Below, one piece after another: positions 1 to 10,100 of a DNA stretch of 64,000 nt (positions within the stretch are counted from its first letter, which is position 1; each line of letters opens with the position of its first letter). The translations under genes were made by a program, and so were the position numbers. This DNA is from Solibacteraceae bacterium (GTDB taxonomy: Bacteria > Acidobacteriota > Terriglobia > Bryobacterales > Bryobacteraceae), in assembly GCA_021324015.1 (NCBI GenBank), contig JAJPJX010000159.1:1-64000 (forward strand). Reading direction: 5' to 3'. Under the pieces are notes generated by a model. That model had not been told where the DNA came from, did no database searches, and saw only the letters and a program-made list of their open reading frames with translations.

Positions 1-1
1 C

Positions 2-49
2 CAGCAGCTGCTGGAGAATATGGGCGGAGACTGGGAGGCTGGGGCGTGA
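2..49 (+). CDS. 3' end of an upstream gene, unidentified (possibly an ECF sigma factor)
   Basis: An open frame enters the window and ends at TGA 47-49; its visible tail reads QQLLENMGGDWEAGA. The stop overlaps the GTG start of the next gene in a GTGA arrangement, which implies translational coupling. The next product resembles a membrane-anchored anti-sigma-like protein, so a sigma factor would be the natural partner, but 15 residues are too few to identify it. Confidence 0.5.
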   Translation, partial: QQLLENMGGDWEAGA

Positions 50-1053
50 GCCGCGAGGAGATCGAAAAGCTGCTCGGCGGGTATGCCACCGACACGCTGA
101 CCGAAGCGGAGCGGCGGGCGCTTTGCGAGGCCGCCCTGACTGACCAGGCGTTGTTCGACCAACTGGCGCGCGAGCAGGCCCTGCGCGAGCTGTTGCAGGA
201 TCCGCAAGCGCGGCAGCAACTTCTGGAAGCTCTCGCAACTCGCCCTGCAGTTGCCCCGCGGCGCCGGTTCGCCTGGTGGGGAGCGGCCGCTGCACTGGCG
301 GCGACGGGGAGCCTGGCGGTGGTGGGCGTGTTCGTCTACCGGCGAACGGCCCTACCCCCTCCGGTGCGGATGGCGAGGTTGGCTCCGCCGGCAGCGCCGG
401 AAATCCAGGCTGCTCCGCCAGTCAATCTACCCGCGGCGCGGCCCGAGGCCAACAGGAAAACTGCCGCGCCGGCGGCCCGGAAAGCCACCGCCCAGGAAAT
501 GCGGACCGCCATTTCGGCCTCGGCCGGCATGGCGGGCGTGGCCGGCTATGTGGAAGCGCCGCGCACGGGTGTCGCCCCCGCGGCAATCCTGGCTGGCGGC
601 CCCCCGGAGGTCCGATACCAGATCCTGCTGGGAGACGCCCCCGCCGGTCCGGGAACTGTCTTCCGTGCGGGGGATGCCGTGCGTCTCCGCCTGTTGCCTG
701 GCGAGGACGGATACCTGTACGTGATCGAGCAGACTGCACCCGGCCTCTGGCGCCTGGCGTTCAGCGGCGCCGTTTCGCGCGATGTGCCCGTTCTGATCCC
801 CACCGGCGGACCGCTGCGCTACTCCGCGCCGGGGCGGAAGACCTGGCTGGCAGTGTTGTCCCGGCAGCCGGAACCCGCCGTGGAGAGCCTGGCGCCGGAG
901 CGCCTGGCATTATTGGAACGGCAGGCGCGAGAGCGCGCCGCAGACACTCTGCGATTTCAGCCCACGGCCGGTTTGCCCGAAACCGCCGTTTCCGCAACTC
1001 CCGCCCAGGGAGCTGTGGCTGCGGTGGAGATCCCGCTGGACATTCGGGAGTAA
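46..1053 (+). CDS. Membrane-anchored anti-sigma-like protein with C-terminal DUF4384-like domain
   Basis: This is a 335-residue protein starting at GTG 46, coupled by overlap to the preceding stop. Residues 1-70 form an acidic, Leu/Arg-rich helical segment similar in layout to the cytoplasmic part of anti-sigma proteins, but without the HxxxCxxC zinc motif. A single membrane segment lies at about 75-98, followed by an Ala/Pro-rich linker to about 180. The C-terminal part (about 185-290) has the DUF4384-like pattern of beta strands: GDAVRLRLLPGEDGYLYVIEQ, then a Trp-containing strand and a terminal KTWLAVLSR strand. This suggests a periplasmic sensing or wall-associated domain. The anti-sigma role is inferred from position and layout only. 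Confidence 0.6.
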   Translation: MSREEIEKLLGGYATDTLTEAERRALCEAALTDQALFDQLAREQALRELLQDPQARQQLLEALATRPAVAPRRRFAWWGAAAALAATGSLAVVGVFVYRRTALPPPVRMARLAPPAAPEIQAAPPVNLPAARPEANRKTAAPAARKATAQEMRTAISASAGMAGVAGYVEAPRTGVAPAAILAGGPPEVRYQILLGDAPAGPGTVFRAGDAVRLRLLPGEDGYLYVIEQTAPGLWRLAFSGAVSRDVPVLIPTGGPLRYSAPGRKTWLAVLSRQPEPAVESLAPERLALLERQARERAADTLRFQPTAGLPETAVSATPAQGAVAAVEIPLDIRE

Positions 1054-1104
1054 GGGCGCCCGGGAGTCCTTCAGTTTTCCGAAAAACGTCCGATACATAG
1101 GCAT

Positions 1105-3087
1105 ATGAGGAAATCGGCCGTGCGCCGGATAGGGCTGGCGACGCTGCTATTCGCCGGCGCCGGGTCTGCCGCGGGGGCGTCGGCCGGTCCCACCGCCAGC
1201 CAGGCTGTATTGAGTTTCAGCTACCAGGTCAACAGCACCACGTTTCCGGCGGCGGCGAAGCTGACTGTGACCCTACCTGCCACGGCCAGCACTCTGCCTC
1301 TGACTGTGACCGTAGCGTCGGCCCCGCAGGGCTGGCTGGCGGTCACGCCGGATGGGGGCAAGTCCCCCCTCGCCCTGACCGCCACGGTCAACCCCACCAG
1401 CCTCGCTCCCGGCAGCTATTCCGGCGCCATCACCATCGACACGGTCCCGGGCAGCGGAAGTCCGGCCGTGGTGGCGGTCACGCTATCGGTCTCCAACCCG
1501 CCGGCCACGCTGATGGTGACGTCGCCCTCGGCGAACTACGCGCCGGCCGCCTCGGGATCCAGTTCGCCCCTGCTGACGTTTGGCTACAGCACCGGCGCAG
1601 CCGCGCCCACGCCGGCATCGGCGGAATTGGATGTGGCCTCCACCAGTGACCTGATCCCGTTCAATGTCACGGCGGGAGGAGCGTCCTCGAAAAGTAAAGG
1701 CAGCGCCAGCGCGGCATGGCTGAGAGTCGGCGAGACCGGCCAGCTTCCTGGCTTACAGACCAGCGGGGCGGCCCTCTCCGGCTCCCAGGTCCCCATCCTG
1801 GTGACGCTGGACCAGGCAACGCTGGCAACGCTCGACCCAGGCAGCTATACCGGAACGATTGCCATCGCCGCGGACAATCCGGCCAACGGGGCGGTCACCG
1901 TGACGGTGAACCTGGTGGTTTCCGCCGGGCCCCCGGTTTTACGGGCCTCTTTTCCGGTGTTCCCCGCGAGTTTGCCTGCGGGTCCCACGATTGACCCGGT
2001 GCTGACGATCTACGGTGATAATTTTTTCAACACCACGGTGGTCACGCTCCAGCAGGGGGCCAGCCCGCCGCTGACTCTTCCCTCCCAACTAATCAGCCGT
2101 AAAGTGCTCCAGGCCACAATTAAAGCGGCGTACCTAGCGGCTCCCGCGGGGGCGGCCGTATACCCTATCGTGTGGACGCTGAGCGTGTTCAACCCAGCGC
2201 CCCCCGCCAACCCCGCGCAGCCCCCCGCGCAGACCACCTTTACAGTGACCGATCCCACGCAGCCAGCTATCTCCTCCGTGGTGAACGCGGCCAGTTACCT
2301 GCCCACGGCCGTCCAAACAGGCACTGCCGCCAATCCGGTGCCCGCCGGAGCCGTCTCGGCCTCTCCGCGCGAGATCGTTTCCATCTTTGGCCGGAACCTG
2401 GGACCAGCCATTGCCGCCACCACCACCGCTGCAGGTACGCCGCCGGTCTTCCCGGTGGCTGCTGGTGGAGTGCAGGTAATGTTCTCGCTTGCTTCGTCGA
2501 AGACGGTCTACGCGCCGCTCCTGATGACCTCCGCCAATCAGATCAATTGCGTGGTGCCATTGGAGGTGGCGGCCATGCTCGGCACGGCCAATCCTTCCGT
2601 CACGGTCCAGGTGCTGAACGGCGCGGCATCCACTACTGCATTCCCGGTCACCGTCGTGACGGCGGATCCCGGCGTTTTCTCGTTCGGCGGGTTCGGGCAA
2701 GGCCAGGCGGCAGTGCTGAATTTTGACGACGCCTCGGGCTCCTACACGGTCAACTCGTCCAAGAATGCCGCGCCTCGCGGCTCGACGATCTCGATCTACG
2801 CCACGGGACTGGGCGATTTAGCGGGTTCCGCCACCTTGCCCAACGGTGCTATCGCGCCGGGCGCCGCCACGCTCGCGGACAACACCGCCCGGGTGGATAT
2901 CGACGGCCAGCCGGCCGTCGTTACCTATGCCGGCACGTCGCCCGGCGCGGTCGCCGGCCTGGTGCAGATCAACGCGGTGGTGCCCCCCACGGTGCGAACC
3001 GGAGCCGCCATCCCCATCACGGTATCGGTGGGAAGCGCCGCAACCGCACGCCGCAGCCAGGCAGGTCTTACCCTCGCGGTGAAATAA
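1105..3087 (+). CDS. Secreted beta-sandwich protein with TIGR03437 C-terminal domain
   Basis: A 660-residue protein with a signal peptide at residues 1-26 (basic start, then LATLLFAGAGSAAGASA). Residues about 30-280 hold two Ig-like repeats in which strands such as PGSYSGAITI and PGSYTGTIAI recur, typical of BACON/Ig-like surface modules. Residues about 388-658 match the TIGR03437 domain described from Solibacter: the opening VVNAASYLP, SPREIVSIFGRNLGP, the TSANQINCVVP segment and the closing GLVQINAVVPP are all present. The family is a cell-surface domain of unknown function. The ATG at 1105 is used because the signal peptide follows directly. It ends 20 bp inside a possible convergent small gene. 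Confidence 0.85.
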   Translation: MRKSAVRRIGLATLLFAGAGSAAGASAGPTASQAVLSFSYQVNSTTFPAAAKLTVTLPATASTLPLTVTVASAPQGWLAVTPDGGKSPLALTATVNPTSLAPGSYSGAITIDTVPGSGSPAVVAVTLSVSNPPATLMVTSPSANYAPAASGSSSPLLTFGYSTGAAAPTPASAELDVASTSDLIPFNVTAGGASSKSKGSASAAWLRVGETGQLPGLQTSGAALSGSQVPILVTLDQATLATLDPGSYTGTIAIAADNPANGAVTVTVNLVVSAGPPVLRASFPVFPASLPAGPTIDPVLTIYGDNFFNTTVVTLQQGASPPLTLPSQLISRKVLQATIKAAYLAAPAGAAVYPIVWTLSVFNPAPPANPAQPPAQTTFTVTDPTQPAISSVVNAASYLPTAVQTGTAANPVPAGAVSASPREIVSIFGRNLGPAIAATTTAAGTPPVFPVAAGGVQVMFSLASSKTVYAPLLMTSANQINCVVPLEVAAMLGTANPSVTVQVLNGAASTTAFPVTVVTADPGVFSFGGFGQGQAAVLNFDDASGSYTVNSSKNAAPRGSTISIYATGLGDLAGSATLPNGAIAPGAATLADNTARVDIDGQPAVVTYAGTSPGAVAGLVQINAVVPPTVRTGAAIPITVSVGSAATARRSQAGLTLAVK

Positions 3088-3295
3088 CGCTGGGATGTGC
3101 GTGGAATCCATCGCGCGCATTCTGCAGCATGGAATCCGTCAGTCTTTGCCCGCAGAAACTGCAGTGCAAAGTCCGCCTGGCCACCGAATGAGACCGGTAG
3201 AGGGCCTCCGGCCTCAAGCATCCGGATTCGCGAGGCAGTAATCTCCCGGTCCTGCCGCACGCCGGACAGGTAACAATTGAAAAACGTGTGAGCAT
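3068..3295 (-). CDS. Possible small zinc-ribbon protein (75 aa)
   Basis: An open frame of 75 codons on the minus strand carries two knuckles, CPACG near residue 10 and CSFCG near residue 45, spaced as in zinc ribbons, with basic residues between them. The tail overlaps the end of the convergent TIGR03437 gene by 20 bp. No good ribosome binding site precedes the ATG. The Cys pairs are the only support, so this may be a chance frame or an old remnant. Confidence 0.3.
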   Translation of the reverse strand: MLTRFSIVTCPACGRTGRLLPRESGCLRPEALYRSHSVARRTLHCSFCGQRLTDSMLQNARDGFHAHPSVISPRG

Positions 3296-3566
3296 CAGCT
3301 CTTGGGGCGGAATCCCGCCTACTTCCTTGCAGATCCTGGCAAATTATGTGGCGCTAGTCTCTCCCATTGTGCGATCAAACACACTTCCGTGTATATAAGT
3401 GAAAACACTTAATCAGCCCTGTAGATCCAGCAGGACTTTCGTACCAACAGGGCCGTCGCAGCCTCGCAACACGTATATGTGCGTTGGCGGCTGAAGCTAC
3501 ATTTTTGCAAGGTTGTGATAGACTCCCGATCAAGGCCGAACTCGGCCGTTGGGGGGGATTCTTCAG
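3296..3566. other. Intergenic region ahead of the first TonB receptor gene
   Basis: About 270 bp without a supported gene. It is markedly richer in A and T around 3345-3420 than the flanking genes. A purine-rich ribosome binding site (GGGGGGA, 3551-3557) sits nine bases before the ATG at 3567. No convincing paired -35/-10 elements could be chosen. Confidence 0.5.
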
Positions 3567-6500
3567 ATGCTTCAGCGGATTCTGGTTGTTGCCGCTCTGG
3601 CGAGCGGTCTGATTTGGGCGCAATCGGAGAGGGGAACAATTGTGGGGGTGGTCACGGATCCTTCCGGAGCGGTGGTGCCGGAAGCCAACGTGACGATTAC
3701 CAACTCGGCAACCAATCTAACGACGGAAGTCGTGACATCGGCGTCGGGCGACTACACGGTGCCTAATCTTCCGGTAGGCAGCTATAACGTCAAGGTCGAG
3801 AAGCAGGGTTTCCGTTCGTTCGTGCAGACGGGCGTGACCTTGAACGCTGCAACCACGGCACACGTGGATGTGAAGCTGCAAGTCGGAACCGCCGAGCAGA
3901 CGGTGGAAGTACAGGCCACGGCGGCCACGCTGCAAACCGAGGATGCCAAAACCAGCGTGACCATCACCAACCGGCTGGTGGACGAGTTGCCGCTGGTGGT
4001 GGCGGGTGCGTTGCGCAGCCCGTTTGACCTGGCGCAACTGACGCCGGAGGCAAAAAACTACGGCGATACAGGTTTTGCGTTGGGCGGCGGGCAGGTATCG
4101 AGTTATGGCGTCACGCTGGACGGCGTCTCGGCGGAGACCGGGCGCGCGTTGCAGACTTCGTGGATCTCTTTTAACACGCCTTCGGTGGAGGCCATCACCG
4201 AGTTTACCGTAGACACCAACGGCTTCAAGGCCGAGTACGGGCACTCGGGCGGCGGCGTTATGACGTTCTCCTCCAAGAGCGGCACCAACGACTTCCACGG
4301 CACGCTGTACGAGTTTCTACGCAACAACGATCTGGACGCCAATTACTTCTTCAGCAACGAAAAGGGCGTCTCCCGGAATATTTACAAGCAGCACGACTTC
4401 GGCGTGAGTGGGGGCGGGCCGATTGTGATCCCCAAGATCCTCAACGGCAAGAACAAGTCGTTCTTTTTTGCCTCTTACGAAGGCTTTCGGAACCGCGTGG
4501 GCGCCACCACGACTGCGGCCACTGTGCCCACGGCTGAAATGTACAACGGGGACTTCAGCAAGTGGGTGGACAAGAACGGAAGCATGATTCCGATCTACGA
4601 CCTTTCGACCCAGACCACTGACGCGAACGGCAAGGTGACCCGGCAGCCGTTTCCGGGCAACCAGATTCCGCAGTCGCGGTTCGACCCGGCGGCCCAAAAA
4701 CTCATTGGAGTCTACCAGTCGGGTCCAGGCGGCCAGTTGAAACCGAACGCCGGCGGGTTGCCGGGCACGCGCGCCTATGTCCAGTCCAATTACCTGATCA
4801 CGCAGGGCCTCACACTGAACCCCTGGGACAAGTTCAGCGTCAAGGGCGACCACATCTTCAACGAGAAAGACCGCATCTCGGGGTACTACGGGCGCAACCG
4901 AGTCTACACCAACCCGGGCCCGAACGGGCCGGCCACGCTGCCAGGCTATTACACCACCTTCAACAATTCGCAGGACCTGAGCGACGTGTTCCGCATGAGC
5001 TGGGACCACACCTTCCGGCCCACCCTGCTCAACCACTTCTACGCCGGGGGCAGCAACATGCGGGACGGCCATCTGTCGCCCAACGAGTCCTACAACTGGC
5101 AGAACAAGTTCTGCCTCCCGAACGTACCGCTGTGCGGGGAGAACCTCTCCAGCGTGGACTTCAGCGGGCAGTTCTCCGAGTGGGGCGGCCCGTCGGCCAA
5201 CGGCTCGGAGAACACCGTTTACTCGTTCAACGACGACCTGACGTGGATCAAAGGCAACCATGTCTTCAAGGCCGGGGGCATGTATCAGCGCACGCACTAT
5301 AACGGCTACGGCCAGCAGTGGGACGCCGGTTACACCAACTTCAACTACACGGAAACCGGCGTGCCGGGCGGCACGGATCCCAATTTGGGGGGCAACGCCT
5401 TTGCCTCTTTCCTGCTGGGATACGCCGATTCGTGGTCCATCCACACCCCACGCTTTATTGGCCAGGAGTGGCCCTATTTTGCCGGATACTTCCAGGACGA
5501 CTGGCGGGTGTCGAAGCGGCTGACGGTGAACCTGGGCGTGCGCTGGGAGACGCAGTTGCCGCCGGTGGAGCACCAGGACCAGTTCAGCGATTTCAGTCCC
5601 ACTACGCCGAATCCGGCCGCCGGCGGCATCCCCGGCGCCCTGTTGTTCGCGGGCAGCGGTCCCGGCCGGGTCGGGTCGCGCTCGCTGGCGGACGGCTACT
5701 ACAAGGCCTGGGGGCCGCACGTGGGCTTCGCCTGGAGTCTGAACGACAAGACCGTGATCCGCTCCAATTTCTCACACTCCTACGCCCAGGTGCAGACCGT
5801 GACCGGCTCGACCCACTTTCTGGGCTTCATTCAGATCGCGGGCTACGGCAGCTTCAACGGCGGTCTGACACCGACCTTCCAGTATCAGAACGGCATGCCG
5901 GCATGGCCCAAACCGCCGTTCATCGACCCCTCGTTCGGGAACTTCAACAGCGTGGCCTGGTGGCAGGGCAACGAGGCCACGCATCCGCCCACGGACGATT
6001 CCTGGAATTTCTCGATCCAGCGCCAGTTGACGTCCAGCACCATCCTGGAGGCCTCCTACAACGCCGTGATCGGCTCGCATCTCCAGGCCGGGTTGCTGAA
6101 CTACGACCAGGTGCCCTTCAGCGCGTTCCAGCAGTACGGCCGCGATCTGCTGAACAGCAATATTGACTCGCCGGCGGCCCAGGCGGCCGGCATCAAGAAG
6201 CCGTTTCCCACGTTCAACCGGACCGTCGCGCAGGCCCTGCGGCCTTTCCCGCAGTTCACGGGCATCGATACAGCCTCGGGCGGCGGCGACCATAGCGGCC
6301 ACTCCTCCTACCACGCCGCCATGATCCGGCTGGAGAAACGCTACGCCAGCGGCTTGACCTTCCAGACTTCCTACGTGTTGTCAAAGCTCCTCACCGATAC
6401 CGACAGTTATTGGCCCGGCAGCGCCGCCCTGGACCAGTACAACCGGAGGCTGGAAAAATCCATCGGAGCCTACGACAGCACGCACGATGTCAAGCTCGGG

Positions 6501-7052
6501 CTGGTCTATGAGTTGCCCATGGGCAGAGGAAAGAGATTTCTGAACCGCGGCGGGGTGGCTTCCGCGGTGCTGGGTGGATGGCGCGTCAGCAGCACGAACT
6601 ACTATTCGAGCGGCCTTCCGGTGGCGCTCGGCACCAGCATCAACTTCCCCATTTTCAACGGCCGCAACGCCCCCACCGTCAGCACCTATGACAACTGGCG
6701 GGGACCACAAGCGGGCAGCAGCTTTGATCCGCAGACCGATCGCTTCTTCCAGCCGGCCTCCTTCTTCGGGCCTCAACCCACGACTCAGCTCGGGAACGCC
6801 ACGCGCTTCAACCCGAAGCTGCGCCAGTTCGCCAACCTGAACGAGAACATGTCGCTGGCCAAGAGCATTCCGATCAAGGGAGAGAGAATGCGCATGGACT
6901 TCCGCGCCGAAGCCTTCAACATCTTCAACCGCGTGCGCTTCGGCACGGGTCCCACCACGCTCCAGGATCCCAACCTGGGTCTGCTGACCAGCAACAGCGA
7001 CATCCTGAACACGCCACGACAGTTGCAGTTCGCCCTGAAGTTTTATTTCTGA
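3567..7052 (+). CDS. TonB-dependent receptor with N-terminal carboxypeptidase-regulatory domain (Oar-like)
   Basis: An outer membrane receptor of 1161 residues, much larger than classical siderophore receptors and typical of acidobacterial Oar-like proteins. A signal peptide (residues 1-18, ending IWAQ) is followed by a carboxypeptidase-regulatory beta-sandwich (about 20-105; GTIVGVVTDPSGAVVPEANV, then GDYTVPNLPVGSYNV). A plug-like region (about 120-240) includes YGVTLDGVSAE and the AEYGHSGGGVMTFSSKSGTN segment; the rest is a barrel ending LKFYF, a terminal aromatic suited to BAM insertion. The ATG at 3567 is preferred over the in-frame TTG at 3549 because of the ribosome binding site and signal peptide. 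The next gene encodes a second receptor, followed by glycan enzymes, so uptake of an oligosaccharide is a reasonable inference. The ligand is unknown. Confidence 0.88.
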   Translation: MLQRILVVAALASGLIWAQSERGTIVGVVTDPSGAVVPEANVTITNSATNLTTEVVTSASGDYTVPNLPVGSYNVKVEKQGFRSFVQTGVTLNAATTAHVDVKLQVGTAEQTVEVQATAATLQTEDAKTSVTITNRLVDELPLVVAGALRSPFDLAQLTPEAKNYGDTGFALGGGQVSSYGVTLDGVSAETGRALQTSWISFNTPSVEAITEFTVDTNGFKAEYGHSGGGVMTFSSKSGTNDFHGTLYEFLRNNDLDANYFFSNEKGVSRNIYKQHDFGVSGGGPIVIPKILNGKNKSFFFASYEGFRNRVGATTTAATVPTAEMYNGDFSKWVDKNGSMIPIYDLSTQTTDANGKVTRQPFPGNQIPQSRFDPAAQKLIGVYQSGPGGQLKPNAGGLPGTRAYVQSNYLITQGLTLNPWDKFSVKGDHIFNEKDRISGYYGRNRVYTNPGPNGPATLPGYYTTFNNSQDLSDVFRMSWDHTFRPTLLNHFYAGGSNMRDGHLSPNESYNWQNKFCLPNVPLCGENLSSVDFSGQFSEWGGPSANGSENTVYSFNDDLTWIKGNHVFKAGGMYQRTHYNGYGQQWDAGYTNFNYTETGVPGGTDPNLGGNAFASFLLGYADSWSIHTPRFIGQEWPYFAGYFQDDWRVSKRLTVNLGVRWETQLPPVEHQDQFSDFSPTTPNPAAGGIPGALLFAGSGPGRVGSRSLADGYYKAWGPHVGFAWSLNDKTVIRSNFSHSYAQVQTVTGSTHFLGFIQIAGYGSFNGGLTPTFQYQNGMPAWPKPPFIDPSFGNFNSVAWWQGNEATHPPTDDSWNFSIQRQLTSSTILEASYNAVIGSHLQAGLLNYDQVPFSAFQQYGRDLLNSNIDSPAAQAAGIKKPFPTFNRTVAQALRPFPQFTGIDTASGGGDHSGHSSYHAAMIRLEKRYASGLTFQTSYVLSKLLTDTDSYWPGSAALDQYNRRLEKSIGAYDSTHDVKLGLVYELPMGRGKRFLNRGGVASAVLGGWRVSSTNYYSSGLPVALGTSINFPIFNGRNAPTVSTYDNWRGPQAGSSFDPQTDRFFQPASFFGPQPTTQLGNATRFNPKLRQFANLNENMSLAKSIPIKGERMRMDFRAEAFNIFNRVRFGTGPTTLQDPNLGLLTSNSDILNTPRQLQFALKFYF

Positions 7053-7063
7053 AAAAGTAAAGA

Positions 7064-7099
7064 CCCGCCCGGAGCCGGCGTGAAAGGCGGCCGGGCGGG
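7064..7099 (+). terminator. GC-rich hairpin after the first TonB receptor gene
   Basis: CCCGCCCGG (7064-7072) pairs with CCGGGCGGG (7091-7099), and CCG/CGG extend the stem inside a small bulge. It lies 12 bases past the stop. No T-run follows on the plus strand, so it is at best an atypical terminator or an mRNA-stabilising 3' hairpin. Confidence 0.35.
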
Positions 7100-7113
7100 G
7101 CCCTCAAAAAAGC

Positions 7114-7144
7114 TTGTCGTCTCCGGCGGCCATTGTTGTATCAT
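7114..7144 (+). promoter_or_regulatory. Possible sigma70-type promoter for the second TonB receptor gene
   Basis: TTGTCG (7114-7119) and TATCAT (7139-7144) resemble -35 and -10 elements. The spacer of 19 bases is longer than optimal, so support is weak. It lies between the hairpin at 7064-7099 and the ATG at 7177. Confidence 0.28.
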
Positions 7145-7176
7145 GACGCCAATCCATTTTTTGACGGGGAGCCACC

Positions 7177-10100
7177 ATGCACCTATTGAGGAAACGACTG
7201 CAAGCTGCCTTCTTTGGGCTGGCTGCCTGCGGGCTGATGTTCGCCCAGGGGACCGCCAGCCTGCAGGGAACCATCACCGATCCCACCGGAGCTGTCGTGC
7301 CAGCGGCGAAGGTCACCGTGACACAGGTCAATACGCGGTTGACGCGCACAGTGGCGAGCAATGCGCAGGGGAACTACTTAATCCCGGGCCTCGCGCCAGC
7401 GGACTACACCCTGAGTGTTGAGGCCCCGGGCTTCCGCACGTTCACGCGCAAGGGCATCACGCTGTTGACCGACCAGAGCGCCACCGTGAGCGTAACGATG
7501 GAGCTGGGCCAGGCCTCGGAGGCGGTCACGGTGGAGGCTTCCGCCACGCTGGTGGATACGGTGACCGGCACGCAGAAGCAGGTGGTGAACCAGACCCAGA
7601 TGGTGGAGCTTCCGCTCAACGGGAGAAACGCCGCGGAGCTGTCCTACCTGGTGGCGGGAGCTTCCCCGTCGCCTAACGGCGGCGCCTTGCAGGGCGTCTC
7701 CAAACAGTTCCCGAGCCAGATCGTCGTTTCCACCAACGGCGTGCAGCAGGACCAGGTGAGCTACCAACTCGACGGCGGACCGTACAACGACGAGTTCTTC
7801 TCCACCAATCTGCCGTTCCCGTTTCCGGACGCCTTGCAGGAGTTCAGCGTGCAGACCAGCAACTACGGCGCGCAGTACGGCAGTAACGCCGGCGGGGTGG
7901 TCAATATCGTCACCAAGTCCGGAACCAATGCGCTGCACGGAGACGTCTTCGAGTTCAACCGCAACGCCGTGTTCAACGCGCGGAATTTTTTCGCTTCCAG
8001 CCGCGACCAGCTCAAGCGCAACCAGTTCGGCTTCACCCTGGGCGGCCCCCTGGTAATTCCCAAGCTGTATAACGGGCGCGACCGCACGTTCTGGTTCTTC
8101 GGATACCAGGGCACCCGCCTGCGGAATATCAGCAATTCGTCCAGCGCCTTCGTTCCCACGCAGCAGGACTTGGCCGGCGACTTCTCCGCATTTCTGGATC
8201 CGACGAGCCCGGCCAACCCCTTGCGCAAAGCCGCGCAGATCGTAGACCCGAAATCCGGCCAGCCCTTCCCGGGGAATCAAATCCCGGCTTCGCGCTTCGA
8301 CCCTGCCGCGCTGGGTATGACCAAGTACCTGCCCAAGGTGGGCGGCAACGGCCTGGTGTTCTATCGCAATCCCGTGCGCCAAAATCTGGATGAAGCCGTA
8401 GAGCGTTTCGACCACGCCTTCAGCAGCGCGGACCGTCTCACCGTGCGCGGCACCTGGAACGATTTCGTGGTGCAGTCCGTCTACGACCCCACGAATCTGG
8501 TCAGCCTGGCGGGCGGCTCGGAAATCACCTCGCAAAACTACATCGTTCACGAGACGCACATTTTCCGGCCGAATTTGCTCAATGACGTGAGCGTCACCTA
8601 TTGGCGGCTGAAATCTTCGCGCGGGCCGGCCGCCGGCGCGCCCAACGTCGCTGACTTCGGCGTACAAGGTATCTACCAGACCCAACCTAAGACCATCGGC
8701 AGTGTTTCCGTTTCCGGGTTTTTCGGTGTGAGCGAGGTGCCGCTGGCGGCCTTCGTGCGCCAAGGCAATGGGTTCACCGACGACCTGAGCTGGGTGCGTG
8801 GACGTCATGAACTGCGTTTCGGCGTCAATCTCGAGAAAAGCCGCTTCGACCTGGTGAACAACTTTGGCGCGGACGGCTTCTTCACCTTTACTTCCGACGT
8901 CACCAACCTGGCCATGGCCAGCTTCATGCTGGGCTACTTGCGGACCTTCCAGCAGCAGGGCGGCCAACCGGAGAATATCCGTGACACCTTTATCGGCGTC
9001 TACGCGCAGGACTCCTTCCGCGCCACTCGCCGCCTGACGATCAACTACGGCCTGCGCTACGAGCCCGCCATTCCCTGGGACGAAATCCGGGGGCGGATCA
9101 ATTATTTCAGGCCTAGCAATTACTACGGCGGTGTCGAATCGCAGGTCTTTCCGAACGCCCCGGTGGGCCTGCTGTTCCACGGCGATCCGGGAGTCCCCTC
9201 CCGGATCGGTCTCACACCGGACTACAAAATCTTCATGCCGCGCGTGGGCTTCGCCTACGACGTCTTCGGCGACGGCAAAACCTCTCTCCGCGGAGGTGGC
9301 GGCATCTTCTACAACACGCGCATGGGCGGCGACCTGTTGAACACCGTGGCCGGCGCAGTGGTACCGTTCGTGCCGCAGTTGTCGATCACGGAGCCCCAGG
9401 GCTCTTTCAGCAACCCGCTGCTGGGCGTCGCCAATCCTTTCCCGGCGCCCGCCACGCCGCCGAAGAACTCCACCTTTTCAAAACCCGTCGTGGTCGAGAC
9501 CGTGGACGGCGCGCAGAGCGTGCAGCAGACGCCCAGGGTCTACAACTGGAACCTCTCGATCGAGCGGCAGGTGGGCAACGGGTGGCTGGTGCGCGCGGCC
9601 TACGTGGGCACCCATGGTTCGCACATCCGCGAGCTGGTGCAGTTGAACCCCGCCGTCTACATCCCCGGCAGCACTCTTTCGCCGGACGCGCGGCGCGTCT
9701 TCCCCGGCTACGGCAGCATCACCCAGCAGACGATGGACGTCAATTCCTTTTACAACGGCGGGCAGTTCAGCCTGGAGAAGCGCTTCGCGCAGAGCGGATT
9801 TCTGCACGGCCTGACCATGCTCGCCAATTACACGTGGTCGAAGGCCATCGACACGCTGCCGGTCAATGCCGGCGTGGAGAACACCGGCGTCTCCACGATC
9901 CCGTTCTGGATGCCCGGCCGGCGGAACTTCGACCGCGGGCGGTCCGATTTCGATCACCGCCATCGCATGGTCATCTCCTATAACATGCCGCTGCCGGCGC
10001 TGAGCGGCGCCAACCGTCTGGCCAGAGCCGCATTCGGAAGCTGGGAGATGTCCGGAATCTGGACCGTGCAGTCGGCTGATGCTTTGACGATCCTGGCGGG

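Noticed and set aside
3102-3137. Direct repeat TGGAATCC as an attachment site or repeat element
   Set aside because: Only eight bases in two copies near a gene end; expected by chance at this scale.
4317-5720. Long open frame antisense to the first TonB receptor
   Set aside because: It lies wholly inside a receptor with clear domains, has a GC-biased shadow composition rich in Arg, Val and Gly, and no ribosome binding site.
7378-9180. 600-codon frame antisense to the second TonB receptor
   Set aside because: Shadow of the real gene: same GC-skew signature, no domain, and overlap over its full length.
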